Source: CAYFSS01 sp964345975 (GTDB lineage: Bacteria; Bacillota; Clostridia; Saccharofermentanales; Fastidiosipilaceae). Taken from it: a stretch of 55,025 bases of DNA. Where the stretch lies: NCBI GenBank assembly GCA_964345975.1, contig CAYFSS010000013.1:1-55025 (forward strand), in the 5' to 3' direction. Shown here one piece after another: positions 16,584 through 25,110 of the stretch; within the stretch, counting starts at the first letter, position 1, and each line of letters opens with the position of its first letter. The translations under genes were made by a program, and so were the position numbers. The notes under the pieces were generated by a model. The model was not told the origin of the DNA. It did not search any database and saw nothing but the letters and a program-made list of their open reading frames with translations.

Positions 16584-18281
16584 ATGCGCTTAAGTCGGGA
16601 CTATTTCTATACCCTCAGAGAAGATCAGAGGGACGAAGATTCAGATAGCGGGAATCTGCTCGTCCGCGCCGGAATGATCAAGAAATCATCCTCCGGTGTC
16701 TACATGCTTATGCCCCTGGGTCTTCGTGTCATCCGCAAGATCGAAGCCATCGTGCGTGAGGAGATGGAAGCCATCCATTCACGGGAAGTCTCCATGCCCG
16801 CTCTCTTGCCCGAAGATGTCTTCATCGCCTCGGGTCGTCGCGAAAACTTCGGCGACAGCATGTTCAGCTTGAAAGATCGCTTCGATAAGCCCTTCGTCCT
16901 AGGGCCTACGCATGAAGAGCTCTTTGCCCAAGCGGCCAAGATGGAAATCAAGAGCTACAAAGACCTCCCCCGCTCGCTCTACCAATTCCAGACGAAATTC
17001 CGCGATGAACCCAGGCCTCGTTTCGGTCTGATCCGGGTGCGCGAATTCACGATGAAGGATGCCTATACCTTCGACCGAGACTTAGCCGGTCTCGATGTCT
17101 CCTATCAGGCGATGTTTGAAGCCTATAAGCGGATCTTCGATCGCATGGGTTTGAAGTACGTCATTGTCAAAGCTGACACCGGCGCTATGGGTGGCCTACT
17201 CTCAGAAGAATTTCAGGCCGTCACGGAGGTCGGTGAAGACGTCCTCGTACTGGAAGATAGCTCAGGCTATGCCAGCAACCTTGAAGTTGCAGAGTGTATT
17301 CCCGGCGATCCACCTTCAGATGAAGCCATGGCGGAGGCTTATGAAGCGGTCGATACGCCGTCAGTCACGACGATAGAAGATTTAGTGGGCTTTTTGAGGA
17401 CCGACGCAAAGAAGTTCGTGAAGACGCTGTTCTATTTAGCAGGGGATGCATTTTATGCCGTATGCCTTCGTGGCGATCGTGAAGTGAACGAGTTGAAGCT
17501 GAGCAAGTTGCTTGGTGTCAACGAAGTGCAATTAGCTGAGGCTGAAGATGTCGTCCGTTTGTCGGAGGCACCGGTGGGCTTTGCAGGTCCTATTGGCTTG
17601 AACGTACCTGTCATCATCGACCTTGAAGTCGAAGGCATGCGTAATTTCATCGTAGGTGCAAACGAAGCGGATAAGCACTACATCAATGTGAACTTGCGTG
17701 ATTTCGATGTGGAACGTGTCGCTGATATCCGCGAAATTCAAGAAGGTGATATGGCTCCCAACGGAGCAGGACCGGTTTACTTCATGCGCGGCATCGAAGT
17801 CGGCAACACCTTCAAATTAGGTGACAAATACTCTGAGGCGCTGGACCTTCACTACGCCGATGAAAACAACGAATTAAAGCCTGTCATCATGGGGTCTTAT
17901 GGGATTGGCATCGGACGTTGTCTTGCAGCGATAGTTGAGCAAAACAACGACGGAAAGCACCTCTTGTGGCCTAAACAGCTTGCACCGATCCAGGTCGCCA
18001 TTGTTCCGATCAATATGAAGAACGAGGAGCAGGCAGAGACGGCTGAGAAGCTCTATGAAGAACTCCGCGAACTAAATCTCGACGTCGTCCTTGATGATAG
18101 AGATGAGCGCGCCGGTGTTAAGTTCAACGATATGGAACTTGTTGGAGCTTATCTCCGGATCACCCTCGGGCGAGACCTTGCCGACGGCAAAGTCGAGGTC
18201 AAGATCTCCGGCCGCGAGGAGAAGGAACTGGTCAATTTGACCGAGTTGAAGGCTTACGTGAAAGGTATCTTCGCCGAGTAA
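16584..18281 (+). CDS. proS: Prolyl-tRNA synthetase (bacterial type with INS domain)
   Basis: This enzyme charges tRNA-Pro with proline, 565 residues, the normal size for the bacterial form. The class II core opens with FYTLRED and GMIKKSSSGVYMLMPLG. Motif 2 is FRDEPRPRFGLIRVREF, with the ATP-binding arginines. Motif 3 is SYGIGIGR near residue 445. Between motifs 2 and 3 an insertion of about 180 residues (about 220-400) corresponds to the YbaK-like editing domain that clears Ala-tRNA-Pro. The C-terminal anticodon-binding domain begins near PIQVAIVPI. TAAGGAGG precedes the ATG. The gene is monocistronic, with its own promoter and terminator. Confidence 0.97.
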   Translation: MRLSRDYFYTLREDQRDEDSDSGNLLVRAGMIKKSSSGVYMLMPLGLRVIRKIEAIVREEMEAIHSREVSMPALLPEDVFIASGRRENFGDSMFSLKDRFDKPFVLGPTHEELFAQAAKMEIKSYKDLPRSLYQFQTKFRDEPRPRFGLIRVREFTMKDAYTFDRDLAGLDVSYQAMFEAYKRIFDRMGLKYVIVKADTGAMGGLLSEEFQAVTEVGEDVLVLEDSSGYASNLEVAECIPGDPPSDEAMAEAYEAVDTPSVTTIEDLVGFLRTDAKKFVKTLFYLAGDAFYAVCLRGDREVNELKLSKLLGVNEVQLAEAEDVVRLSEAPVGFAGPIGLNVPVIIDLEVEGMRNFIVGANEADKHYINVNLRDFDVERVADIREIQEGDMAPNGAGPVYFMRGIEVGNTFKLGDKYSEALDLHYADENNELKPVIMGSYGIGIGRCLAAIVEQNNDGKHLLWPKQLAPIQVAIVPINMKNEEQAETAEKLYEELRELNLDVVLDDRDERAGVKFNDMELVGAYLRITLGRDLADGKVEVKISGREEKELVNLTELKAYVKGIFAE

Positions 18282-18313
18282 ACGTTGTTTACGCCTTCCC
18301 TTGAACTGATAAC

Positions 18314-18346
18314 GAGCCTTCGTCAAATAACGGAGGCTCTTGTTTA
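18314..18346 (+). terminator. Terminator of proS
   Basis: GAGCCT and AGGCTC arms enclose a 14-base loop, followed by TTGTTT, about 30 bases after the stop codon. Confidence 0.8.
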
Positions 18347-18725
18347 TGATCCGAAACGATAAATAATGGATATACGCACTCCGGGGCCATTTGGAAGTTT
18401 GTCTAAGCCATGCCCTACGTACGTTTGAAAGGACCGGCCCGTCATGGGTCGATGATGTTGTTTGCCGTTTGAGCGATTGCGTTTAAAAATCAATCATGGA
18501 AGCAATCCCGGAGGATTCTCTCCATCTCGTCTCGAGCCGGGTTCCTCGGGTTTGAGTCTTTCATTTGAGTCAACAACACTTCATCGTGAAATTTTCACGG
18601 TGTTCTGAGATCTGTGATTGCTATCGATCGTAATACCACACGCCTTTTTCTTGATGCATAAAGCAGACGGTTGCCACAAATGAACCCCCGTGGTGGCCTC
18701 ATCGGCCTCTCTCGTTTCTTTCACT
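18347..18725. other. Long intergenic region without a recognisable gene
   Basis: Both strands were read and no convincing coding frame or RNA gene was found. The only clear structure is a perfect inverted repeat, CGTGAAA-T-TTTCACG at 18585-18599. TTTGAGTC is also repeated nearby, and GAGGCC is repeated near 18700. It may be decayed sequence. Confidence 0.4.
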
Positions 18726-18731
18726 ACGTGC

Positions 18732-18760
18732 TTGACAGTCAACGCTAAGAAGACTTAAAT
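18732..18760 (+). promoter_or_regulatory. Sigma-70-type promoter of the metal-resistance operon
   Basis: A consensus TTGACA (18732-18737) is followed by exactly 17 bases and TTAAAT (18755-18760). Transcription would begin near 18767, just before the operator. Confidence 0.8.
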
Positions 18761-18775
18761 ATGTCTATGCTAACA

Positions 18776-18801
18776 CTTGAGCACTTGTTCAAGTGTTCAA
18801 G
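18776..18801 (+). promoter_or_regulatory. 12-2-12 operator for the ArsR/CadC-like repressor
   Basis: The two 12-base arms CTTGAGCACTTG and CAAGTGTTCAAG are separated by TT and match except at one position. The 12-2-12 geometry is that of SmtB/CadC/CzrA operators. It sits immediately downstream of the predicted transcription start, so bound repressor would block the promoter. Confidence 0.8.
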
Positions 18802-18813
18802 CATTCAATGATT

Positions 18814-18876
18814 GCATTGAACCTTGCGAGTGATCTGAACACTGCGAGGGCATTGAACACTGCAAGTGATCTGAAC
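18814..18876 (+). repeat. Two direct repeats in the metal-operon leader
   Basis: A 27-base unit at 18814-18840 recurs at 18850-18876 with three mismatches, a 36-base period. Both units begin GCATTGAAC and end AGTGATCTGAAC. The second ends 16 bases before the repressor start codon, next to its ribosome site. Confidence 0.75.
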
Positions 18877-18892
18877 TTTAGGAGGCCAAGCT

Positions 18893-19309
18893 ATGACAGA
18901 GACAGCCAAGACAATAAATACAACAGGTAAGAATGCTAAACCTGAGAACATCGTCGACCGCTGCGATTGCGTTGCCATCCATGCCGATGTGGTCACACAC
19001 GTCAACAAACGCATGCCGGAGATGGATATGATGGATCGCTTAGCAGATGTCTTTAAAGTCTTCGGCGACCCTACTCGAGTCAAGATCCTGACGGCACTCA
19101 GCAAACATGAAATGTGCGTCTGTGATATCGCCGTCCTCCTCAACATGACAGTGTCAGCCATCTCACATCAACTTCGCATCTTGCGCCAAGCAAGGCTCGT
19201 CAAGTTCCGCAAGGATGGACGTTCCAATTATTACTCGCTTGATGACAGCCACGTCGAGAGCATCATGAATGAGGCCTTAGAACATATTGCCCATAGTGGA
19301 GGACACTAA
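18893..19309 (+). CDS. ArsR/SmtB-family metal-sensing repressor (CadC-like)
   Basis: This winged-helix repressor of 138 residues should bind the operator upstream and release it when metal binds. Two metal sites of the family are visible. The alpha-3N thiolate site of CadC has Cys24 and Cys26 (RCDC) plus Cys75 and Cys77 in MCVCD, which selects Cd, Pb or Bi. The alpha-5 site has Asp118, His120 and His131 or His134 (DSHVES...EHIAH), which selects Zn. The recognition helix is TVSAISHQLRILRQA. TTAGGAGG precedes the ATG. The stop is one base before the ATPase start. Having both sites argues for a Cd/Pb/Zn sensor rather than an arsenic sensor. Confidence 0.92.
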   Translation: MTETAKTINTTGKNAKPENIVDRCDCVAIHADVVTHVNKRMPEMDMMDRLADVFKVFGDPTRVKILTALSKHEMCVCDIAVLLNMTVSAISHQLRILRQARLVKFRKDGRSNYYSLDDSHVESIMNEALEHIAHSGGH

Positions 19310-19310
19310 G

Positions 19311-21476
19311 ATGAAGAAGGACTTCAAGCTAAATGGCTTAGCTTGTGCCATCTGTGCTTCAAACATCGAAGATGAGATTGCATCACTTCCCTACGTCGAT
19401 CAGGTTTCAGTCAATTTGATGCGTGAGTCGATGCAGGTCAGCTTCGCAGGTAGTATCAATCAAGCCGACTTCTTGGCGGATGCCAAATCCATCGTACAAA
19501 AGCATGAACCGCACGTCATTGTCCAAGAAGAGACCTCTCAGCAAGATCACGACCACACGCATACGCACGAAGTCCACGATGAATCTGTCGCCAGAATCAT
19601 CAAGCTTCGTATAGCACTAGGCGGAGCCCTCTTCCTCATCGGGCTCTTTGCTCCCCTTCCACCAAGCCTTGCTTTCTCCGTTTATCTTATCGCCTACCTC
19701 ATTGTGGGCTACGACGTCGTCATACAAGCCTTGAAGAATCTCAGGTATGGCCGAGTCTTTGACGAATACTTCCTCATGTCATTGGCCACGATAGGTGCTT
19801 TCATCATCCGGGAGTATGCTGAGGGTGTTGCCGTCATGCTCTTTTGGCAAATTGGCGAACTTGTCCAAGATTATGCTCTGGGGCAATCCAGACGCTCCAT
19901 CGCTTCCCTCCTCGACATTCGGCCGGAGAAGGCTCGACTCGTTGAAACCACCGGTACCCGTGAGGTCTCACCCGATGTTGTACAGGTGGGCGAGATCATC
20001 CAAATCAATCCCGGCGAGCGTATCCCGCTTGATGGAACCGTCACGGATGGACACAGTGCGCTCGACACTTCGGCTCTCACCGGTGAATCCATCCCTCGTG
20101 ACATCACCGTCGGTGATCAAGCGCTCTCAGGAGCCGTCAATCTTAGCGGCGTCATTCAGCTAAGCGTCACAAGTCCTGCGGGCGAGTCGACGGTTGCGAA
20201 GATCCTAGAGCTCGTTGAAAACGCTTCTAATCAAAAAGCCAAGACCGAGCAATTCATCACGAAGTTTTCCCGTTACTACACCCCCATCGTCGTCTTGATC
20301 GCAGCGATCGTTGCTTTTGTCATCCCGACAATCCTGGGGCAAGCCTATTCACCCTGGGTTTATCGTGCGTTGTCTTTCCTCGTAATCTCCTGCCCCTGCG
20401 CTCTCGTGGTCTCTGTTCCCGTAAGCTACTTCGGTGGAATCGGTGCCGCTTCAGCACGTGGAATTCTCATCAAGGGAAGCAATTATCTCGAGGCATTGAA
20501 CAACGTGACGACAATGGTCTTCGACAAGACCGGCACACTCACGGAAGGTGTCTTCCGGGTTCAATCCATCAGCGCGCTTCCACAGACTTCCGAGGATGAA
20601 GTCTTGGAATTCGCTGCCTTGGTCGAGTCTCATTCCAATCATCCGATAGCTCTTTCTATTCGACGGGCTTACGAAGCAAGATTCAAGTCTCTGGCAGAAA
20701 ATGCAAAACGCATTGAGGACGTGACTGAAATTCCGGGCTACGGGATCCGTGCCAAGGTCGACGGTTCGACCATCTTGGCCGGGAATGATCGCCTCTTACA
20801 ACGAGAAGGCATCGAATACGCAGTGCCTAAGACCAGTGCCACGCTCGTCCATGTCGCCAAGGATGATATAGCTCTCGGCTCAATCTTCATCAGCGATGTC
20901 ATAAAAGAAGAGACACCTCGTGCTCTCCAAACTCTTCACACGATGGGAGTCAAAGTCCTTGCCCTCCTTACAGGAGATCGGCAAGATGTTGCCGCTGACT
21001 TAGAACGTCAACTACCGCTCGACCTGGTTCGTGCAGAGCTCTTGCCCCAAGATAAGGTCAGTGAATACCAAGCCATCCAAGAAAATCACAGAGGACTGAC
21101 CGCCTACGTCGGGGATGGCCTGAACGACGCACCGGTCTTAGCCCTCTCCGACCTGGGCATCGCTATGGGAGGTGTGGGGCAAGATGCGGCCATTGAAGCA
21201 GCTGATATTGTCCTTATGACAGATAATCTGGATCGCCTTCCCGAGGCTATTTTCATTGCTCGAGAGACTCGGAAGATCGTCTGGCAGAACATCATCTTTG
21301 CTCTTGGCGTGAAACTTATCATCATGATTCTGGCCGGCTTCGGTTATGCCAATATGTGGGCGGCTGTTTTCGCCGATGTTGGAGTGACCGTTCTTGCGAT
21401 CTTCAACTCTTTGCGAGCCCTACGTCTCTCTAATGACAGTAAGTACAGGAAACAAACCTTAAGATATAAGGTATAG
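19311..21476 (+). CDS. cadA: P1B-2 heavy-metal ATPase (Zn/Cd/Pb efflux)
   Basis: This 721-residue pump exports divalent soft metals at the cost of ATP. An N-terminal HMA domain has Cys12 and Cys15 (CAIC). A His-rich linker with HDHTHTHEVHD follows, then eight predicted membrane helices. The transport site is CPC at residues 361-363. Asp405 in DKTGT is phosphorylated, TGES is the actuator loop, and GDGLNDAP is the hinge. In the last two helices GVKL and DVGVT carry the Lys and Asp typical of the Zn/Cd/Pb group (P1B-2), not the Cu group. The start at 19311 follows GGAGG. An in-frame TTG at 19287 inside the repressor gene is rejected. Confidence 0.95.
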   Translation: MKKDFKLNGLACAICASNIEDEIASLPYVDQVSVNLMRESMQVSFAGSINQADFLADAKSIVQKHEPHVIVQEETSQQDHDHTHTHEVHDESVARIIKLRIALGGALFLIGLFAPLPPSLAFSVYLIAYLIVGYDVVIQALKNLRYGRVFDEYFLMSLATIGAFIIREYAEGVAVMLFWQIGELVQDYALGQSRRSIASLLDIRPEKARLVETTGTREVSPDVVQVGEIIQINPGERIPLDGTVTDGHSALDTSALTGESIPRDITVGDQALSGAVNLSGVIQLSVTSPAGESTVAKILELVENASNQKAKTEQFITKFSRYYTPIVVLIAAIVAFVIPTILGQAYSPWVYRALSFLVISCPCALVVSVPVSYFGGIGAASARGILIKGSNYLEALNNVTTMVFDKTGTLTEGVFRVQSISALPQTSEDEVLEFAALVESHSNHPIALSIRRAYEARFKSLAENAKRIEDVTEIPGYGIRAKVDGSTILAGNDRLLQREGIEYAVPKTSATLVHVAKDDIALGSIFISDVIKEETPRALQTLHTMGVKVLALLTGDRQDVAADLERQLPLDLVRAELLPQDKVSEYQAIQENHRGLTAYVGDGLNDAPVLALSDLGIAMGGVGQDAAIEAADIVLMTDNLDRLPEAIFIARETRKIVWQNIIFALGVKLIIMILAGFGYANMWAAVFADVGVTVLAIFNSLRALRLSNDSKYRKQTLRYKV

Positions 21477-21487
21477 GAGGTGAACCC

Positions 21488-21709
21488 ATGACTGATTTAA
21501 GTTATCAACTGGATCAAGTTAGCTGTGAGAATTGTGTGAAGAAGATCGGTGACCACCTGGAGAGCCTGGAGGCTGTCACAAATTACGAGATTCTCTTTGA
21601 ACGCAGTCAAGTGAAAGTTGCTCTCGATGAAGAAGAACTCACACGCGATGAGTTATCCGAACAATTTGTAGAACTAGGTTACCCGGTTCTGCGCGTGAAG
21701 GAACTGTAA
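21488..21709 (+). CDS. Small HMA-domain metal-binding protein
   Basis: This protein of 73 residues is a single heavy-metal-associated domain with the CxxC pair in CENCVKK (near residues 14-17) and the usual beta-alpha-beta-beta-alpha-beta length. AGGAGGTG precedes the ATG, 12 bases after the ATPase stop. It may hand metal to the ATPase's N-terminal domain or buffer it. The usual GMTC is changed to QVSC, so affinity may differ from copper chaperones. Confidence 0.88.
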   Translation: MTDLSYQLDQVSCENCVKKIGDHLESLEAVTNYEILFERSQVKVALDEEELTRDELSEQFVELGYPVLRVKEL

Positions 21710-21765
21710 TACCCAAATTGAATCGTCCGTGATCTTTCGTCGCGGACTTACGATGATTTTGCAGA

Positions 21766-21800
21766 AGCTCGGATGGACGGTCCGGGCTTTTGATTGTTAT
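21766..21800 (+). terminator. Terminator of the metal-resistance operon
   Basis: AGCTCGGA and TCCGGGCT pair over 8 bases (one G-T) around TGGACGG, followed by TTTGATTGTTATT. The T-rich part overlaps the stop of the convergent opp operon. A second stem (GTCCG / CGGAC) lies 30 bases upstream. Confidence 0.8.
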
Positions 21801-22657
21801 TTGCTTCTTAGATCCCAAGGTTCAAAGATCGATGGTACATCGTTGAGGAGACGCTGAGTGTAGCTGTGCTGGGGGCTAAGGATTACGTCCTCGGGTATTC
21901 CTTCTTCCACGAACTTCCCCTCTTTCATGATGTAGATACGATCCGAGACATAATATGCAAGGCCAATGTCGTGTGTGATGAAGACGATCGTCATCTTAAC
22001 TTCGTCACGAAGCTTGAGGAGCATATCGAGAATCGTTGCACGTGAACTCGCATCGACCATGGACGTAGGTTCATCGGCAAAGAGGAGCTTGGGACGTAGG
22101 ATGAAGATACGAGCAATCATAAGGCGCTGCATCTGTCCACCCGACAGCTCAAAGGGATACTTATTTGTAAGCTCTTCGTATCGTAGGTTCACGAAGGCAC
22201 AAGCCTTGGACATCAGCTGATTCTTCTCTTCGGTCGATAGGTGACCTTGACCACTTAGTTTGATGCAATCGAGAAGGACTGCATCGACCTTGCGAAAGAT
22301 ATTGTAGGTGGAATAGGGGTCTTGGAAGATCGCTTGGACGTTAGACCAATAGGCTTGTTTTTCTTTGTGAGTACGGAAACGACGCTCTTCCCCTTCAAAG
22401 AGAATGCGACCATCCGATATAGACGTTAGACCCAGGATCATCTTGGCGAGCGTCGTTTTCCCGGAACCGGACTCCCCGACGATGGACAGGATTTCACCCG
22501 GACAAATCTGCAGGTTGATGCGATCAACGGCAAGTGTTCGCCGCTTCCCCATTCCGTAGATCTTTGTGAGATTCTCACATTCGATAAGCGTTTTACCCTG
22601 ACTGAGGATGCTCGCTTCAACGCCTTCAGTCCTTAACGAAAGATTATTTCGTGCCAC
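21797..22657 (-). CDS. Oligopeptide ABC transporter ATPase, OppF/DppF-like
   Basis: This is the second ATPase of the peptide importer, 286 residues. Walker A is GESGSGKTT, the signature is LSGGQMQRL, Walker B is LLFADEPTS, and the switch His is in FITHDIG. The start is GTG at 22657, directly after the TAA of the previous gene, with AGGAGG eight bases before it. It is shorter than many OppF proteins. The C-terminal Cys-containing peptide-transporter domain is reduced to a short tail. It is the last gene of the operon. Confidence 0.92.
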   Translation of the reverse strand: MARNNLSLRTEGVEASILSQGKTLIECENLTKIYGMGKRRTLAVDRINLQICPGEILSIVGESGSGKTTLAKMILGLTSISDGRILFEGEERRFRTHKEKQAYWSNVQAIFQDPYSTYNIFRKVDAVLLDCIKLSGQGHLSTEEKNQLMSKACAFVNLRYEELTNKYPFELSGGQMQRLMIARIFILRPKLLFADEPTSMVDASSRATILDMLLKLRDEVKMTIVFITHDIGLAYYVSDRIYIMKEGKFVEEGIPEDVILSPQHSYTQRLLNDVPSIFEPWDLRSK

Positions 22658-23836
22658 TTATTGACCCTCCTCTTTACGATCCACAATTCTGACAGGCACT
22701 TCTATCGAATCCGAATTATTGACGGGAGCGACATCTTGGAGGTACTCGAGCTCTCGCAAGGTATCTTCCGGTAAGATACAGCGGTATGAGCGTCCATCCG
22801 TCGTAACTCTAAGATCGACATTGACAGAAGCGCAGAGAGGTTGGCGGAACTTACAGCGGTCATAGAAACGACAGTGTTGTGGCGGTTTCTTAAGATTAGG
22901 TGGAGTGCCCGGAACAGCAACAAGTTCCTGTTCTCTTACCCCTTCTTCCGGAACAATGATAGAACCCATAAGACCTTTGGAATAAGGATGCAAAGGTCGG
23001 AAAACAACATCATCCGTCTTCCCCAATTCAACGAATTCACCGGCATACATGACTGCGATCCGTTCCGTAACGTTATAGAGGAGCGGGAGCTCATGGGTGA
23101 TGAAGATCATCGATTGAACGTATTTCTTCTTGATGAGGTCGAGAAGCATTTCAATCACGATCTTATGAGAGCTTACATCCAAAGCTGAGGAAGGTTCGTC
23201 AGCTATGAGAACCTTTGGTTTCAGCAGCGTCGATATAGCAATGACGACTCGCTGCTTCATACCACCTGAGAGTTCGACCGGATACTGATCGAGAACAGAA
23301 AGAGGCAGATTGAGGGATTTCATGCGGGACTCTGCGAGCTTTCTCATTTCAGCTCGAGATATCTTGATCTCGTGATCCCTCAAGACGTCTTCGATGAATT
23401 TCATAATCTTACGGGTAGGATTGAGGGCATTCATGGCCGCCTGAGGGATGTAGGCAATTTCATGACCCAAGATCTCCTTGCGGATCTTCTCGGAGTCTTG
23501 GCCCGTGATGATCTTTCCACCGATATTGATCATCCCCGATCCGTAATGGAGCGGTGGAAAATAATAGCCCAGAAGACTCATGGCCAGAGTAGATTTGCCG
23601 CAACCTGATTCGCCGGCAATCCCCAAAGTTTCCCCTTCTCTAAGTCTGAAGGAAACGCCGTCAACCGCGTACACAAATTCTTTCTGCCGCGTGAAGTAAT
23701 GCGTTTTGAGGTCATTCACTTCAAGGAGCACCTTGCTATAAGGTTCAGGTTTATGATCGACGGTTTGAGCTGAGGGGGAAGCCAGAGCCTGCACAGCTTG
23801 CGAGCGTTCTCCGGTAGGACTTTGTTGTTTAACCAT
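22658..23836 (-). CDS. Oligopeptide ABC transporter ATPase, OppD/DppD-like
   Basis: This is the first ATPase of the peptide importer, 392 residues. A Pro/Gln-rich N-terminal extension of about 35 residues precedes the ABC domain. That domain has Walker A GESGCGKST, signature LSGGMKQRV, Walker B VLIADEPSS and switch His in FITHELP. The C-terminal oligo_HPY domain shows the cysteines of HCRFYDRC, LCASV and RCILPED, which in relatives bind an iron-sulfur cluster. The ATG at 23836 follows AGAAAGGT. It lies 12 bases after the OppC stop. Confidence 0.93.
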   Translation of the reverse strand: MVKQQSPTGERSQAVQALASPSAQTVDHKPEPYSKVLLEVNDLKTHYFTRQKEFVYAVDGVSFRLREGETLGIAGESGCGKSTLAMSLLGYYFPPLHYGSGMINIGGKIITGQDSEKIRKEILGHEIAYIPQAAMNALNPTRKIMKFIEDVLRDHEIKISRAEMRKLAESRMKSLNLPLSVLDQYPVELSGGMKQRVVIAISTLLKPKVLIADEPSSALDVSSHKIVIEMLLDLIKKKYVQSMIFITHELPLLYNVTERIAVMYAGEFVELGKTDDVVFRPLHPYSKGLMGSIIVPEEGVREQELVAVPGTPPNLKKPPQHCRFYDRCKFRQPLCASVNVDLRVTTDGRSYRCILPEDTLRELEYLQDVAPVNNSDSIEVPVRIVDRKEEGQ

Positions 23837-23848
23837 TGTCTTACCTTT

Positions 23849-25099
23849 CTATCGCAACGTCGGATTGAAGACTTGATCCAATCCGGTGTTCATGAGATTC
23901 ATCGAAAATGAGATAAAGGCAATGCTTAAGACGACAGGTATGAAAGCCCACCATGCACCACTCAATGGAGCCTGGAACTGGATGCTCCAGCTCAGCATGA
24001 GTCCTAAAGTTGCTTGCTCTGTCGTCGAAGGCCCCAGGCCCAGCATGGAGAGCTGAGCTTCGTTTAAGATCGCCGAAGAAATCTGAAGAATCATGGCCAT
24101 AACGACATAGCTTAGGACATAGGGCAGGATATCCTGGACAATGATTCGAGCTGTATTGAACCCAGACAAACGTGAGAGATTTACATGATCGCGATTCTTC
24201 AGCGAGAGGGTCTGAGAACGAACGGAGCGCGCTGTCCAAGGCCACGAGGTAAGCCCAATGACGATTGCAATGTTGTAGATCGAGCGAGAGCTTGCAGACA
24301 AACTGTAGGAGATCAAGATGAGGAGAACAAAAGACGGAATAACGGTGAATAAGTTCGTAAAGAAGGTCAAGATATTATCTACGAACCCTCCCAGGAAGCC
24401 GGCGGATAAGCCGACGACGATCCCTATAGCAGTCGCAATCAAGCCGGCGATGAGACCAATCTTCAGCGAATTCCCTATCGCAGACAGCACTTCATGGAAA
24501 ACATCACGACCGAAATTGTCTGTTCCGAGAACAAGTCTTCGTTTACCTCTAACCCGCGAAACATTAATAAAATCATCCATCGTGAGCTCATCGACTTCAC
24601 GATACCCTGAATCGGATTCAGGATCATCGACCACCAAGGTATAGCCATTGGAATTGAGTGTTGTCTCTACACTCCGATAAAGTCGACCGAAACTCTTGCG
24701 ATAAGCCGATGTTCCGGGAAGCCTTATATCTTCAGAATAATTCGTCACGAACAACTCGATAATTTGGAGGGTATCTTCTCTTGCCGATAAGTCTCGCCAA
24801 GGGACATCGAGTTCTGATTTCTCAAGCCATTCAAGCATCTGAATTTCTTGATCCTCTGTCACTAGATTCTCTAAACGAGCCGCTTGAACATCGACATCCA
24901 TACGAGTACTCGGTGCTTCAACGGCACCGACTTGACTGATGTAATTACCCGGTGGATCAAAGAGTCCACCAACGATGTCCAGCGGTGCTCCGGGGATAAA
25001 GAACGGCACGAAGACCACCATTAAAAGAATCGTCATGAGGAGGATGAAGCCGACAAGGAAGTTCGGGTTACGGAAAATATCATGGATAGTATGTTTCAT
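23849..25099 (-). CDS. Peptide ABC transporter permease, OppC-like, with large insertion
   Basis: This membrane subunit of the importer has 416 residues, against about 300 in most OppC/DppC proteins. One N-terminal helix (about 15-37) is followed by an extra hydrophilic segment of roughly 150 residues, predicted to lie outside the membrane. The family landmark LGTDNFGRDVF comes next, then five helices. The EAA-type loop reads RDHVNLSRLSG. The insertion is rich in charged residues and has no cysteines. It has no similarity I recognise. It could contact the binding protein or an accessory factor. Gene order and spacing show it is part of the opp operon. Confidence 0.9.
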   Translation of the reverse strand: MKHTIHDIFRNPNFLVGFILLMTILLMVVFVPFFIPGAPLDIVGGLFDPPGNYISQVGAVEAPSTRMDVDVQAARLENLVTEDQEIQMLEWLEKSELDVPWRDLSAREDTLQIIELFVTNYSEDIRLPGTSAYRKSFGRLYRSVETTLNSNGYTLVVDDPESDSGYREVDELTMDDFINVSRVRGKRRLVLGTDNFGRDVFHEVLSAIGNSLKIGLIAGLIATAIGIVVGLSAGFLGGFVDNILTFFTNLFTVIPSFVLLILISYSLSASSRSIYNIAIVIGLTSWPWTARSVRSQTLSLKNRDHVNLSRLSGFNTARIIVQDILPYVLSYVVMAMILQISSAILNEAQLSMLGLGPSTTEQATLGLMLSWSIQFQAPLSGAWWAFIPVVLSIAFISFSMNLMNTGLDQVFNPTLR

Positions 25100-25110
25100 C
25101 GTGGATACCC

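Noticed and set aside
18347..18725. tRNA, riboswitch or small coding gene in the gap
   Set aside because: No cloverleaf, no conserved riboswitch core and no frame with a ribosome site was found on either strand.
18814..18876. CRISPR-like repeats
   Set aside because: Only two copies with a nine-base gap, no spacer array and no cas genes.
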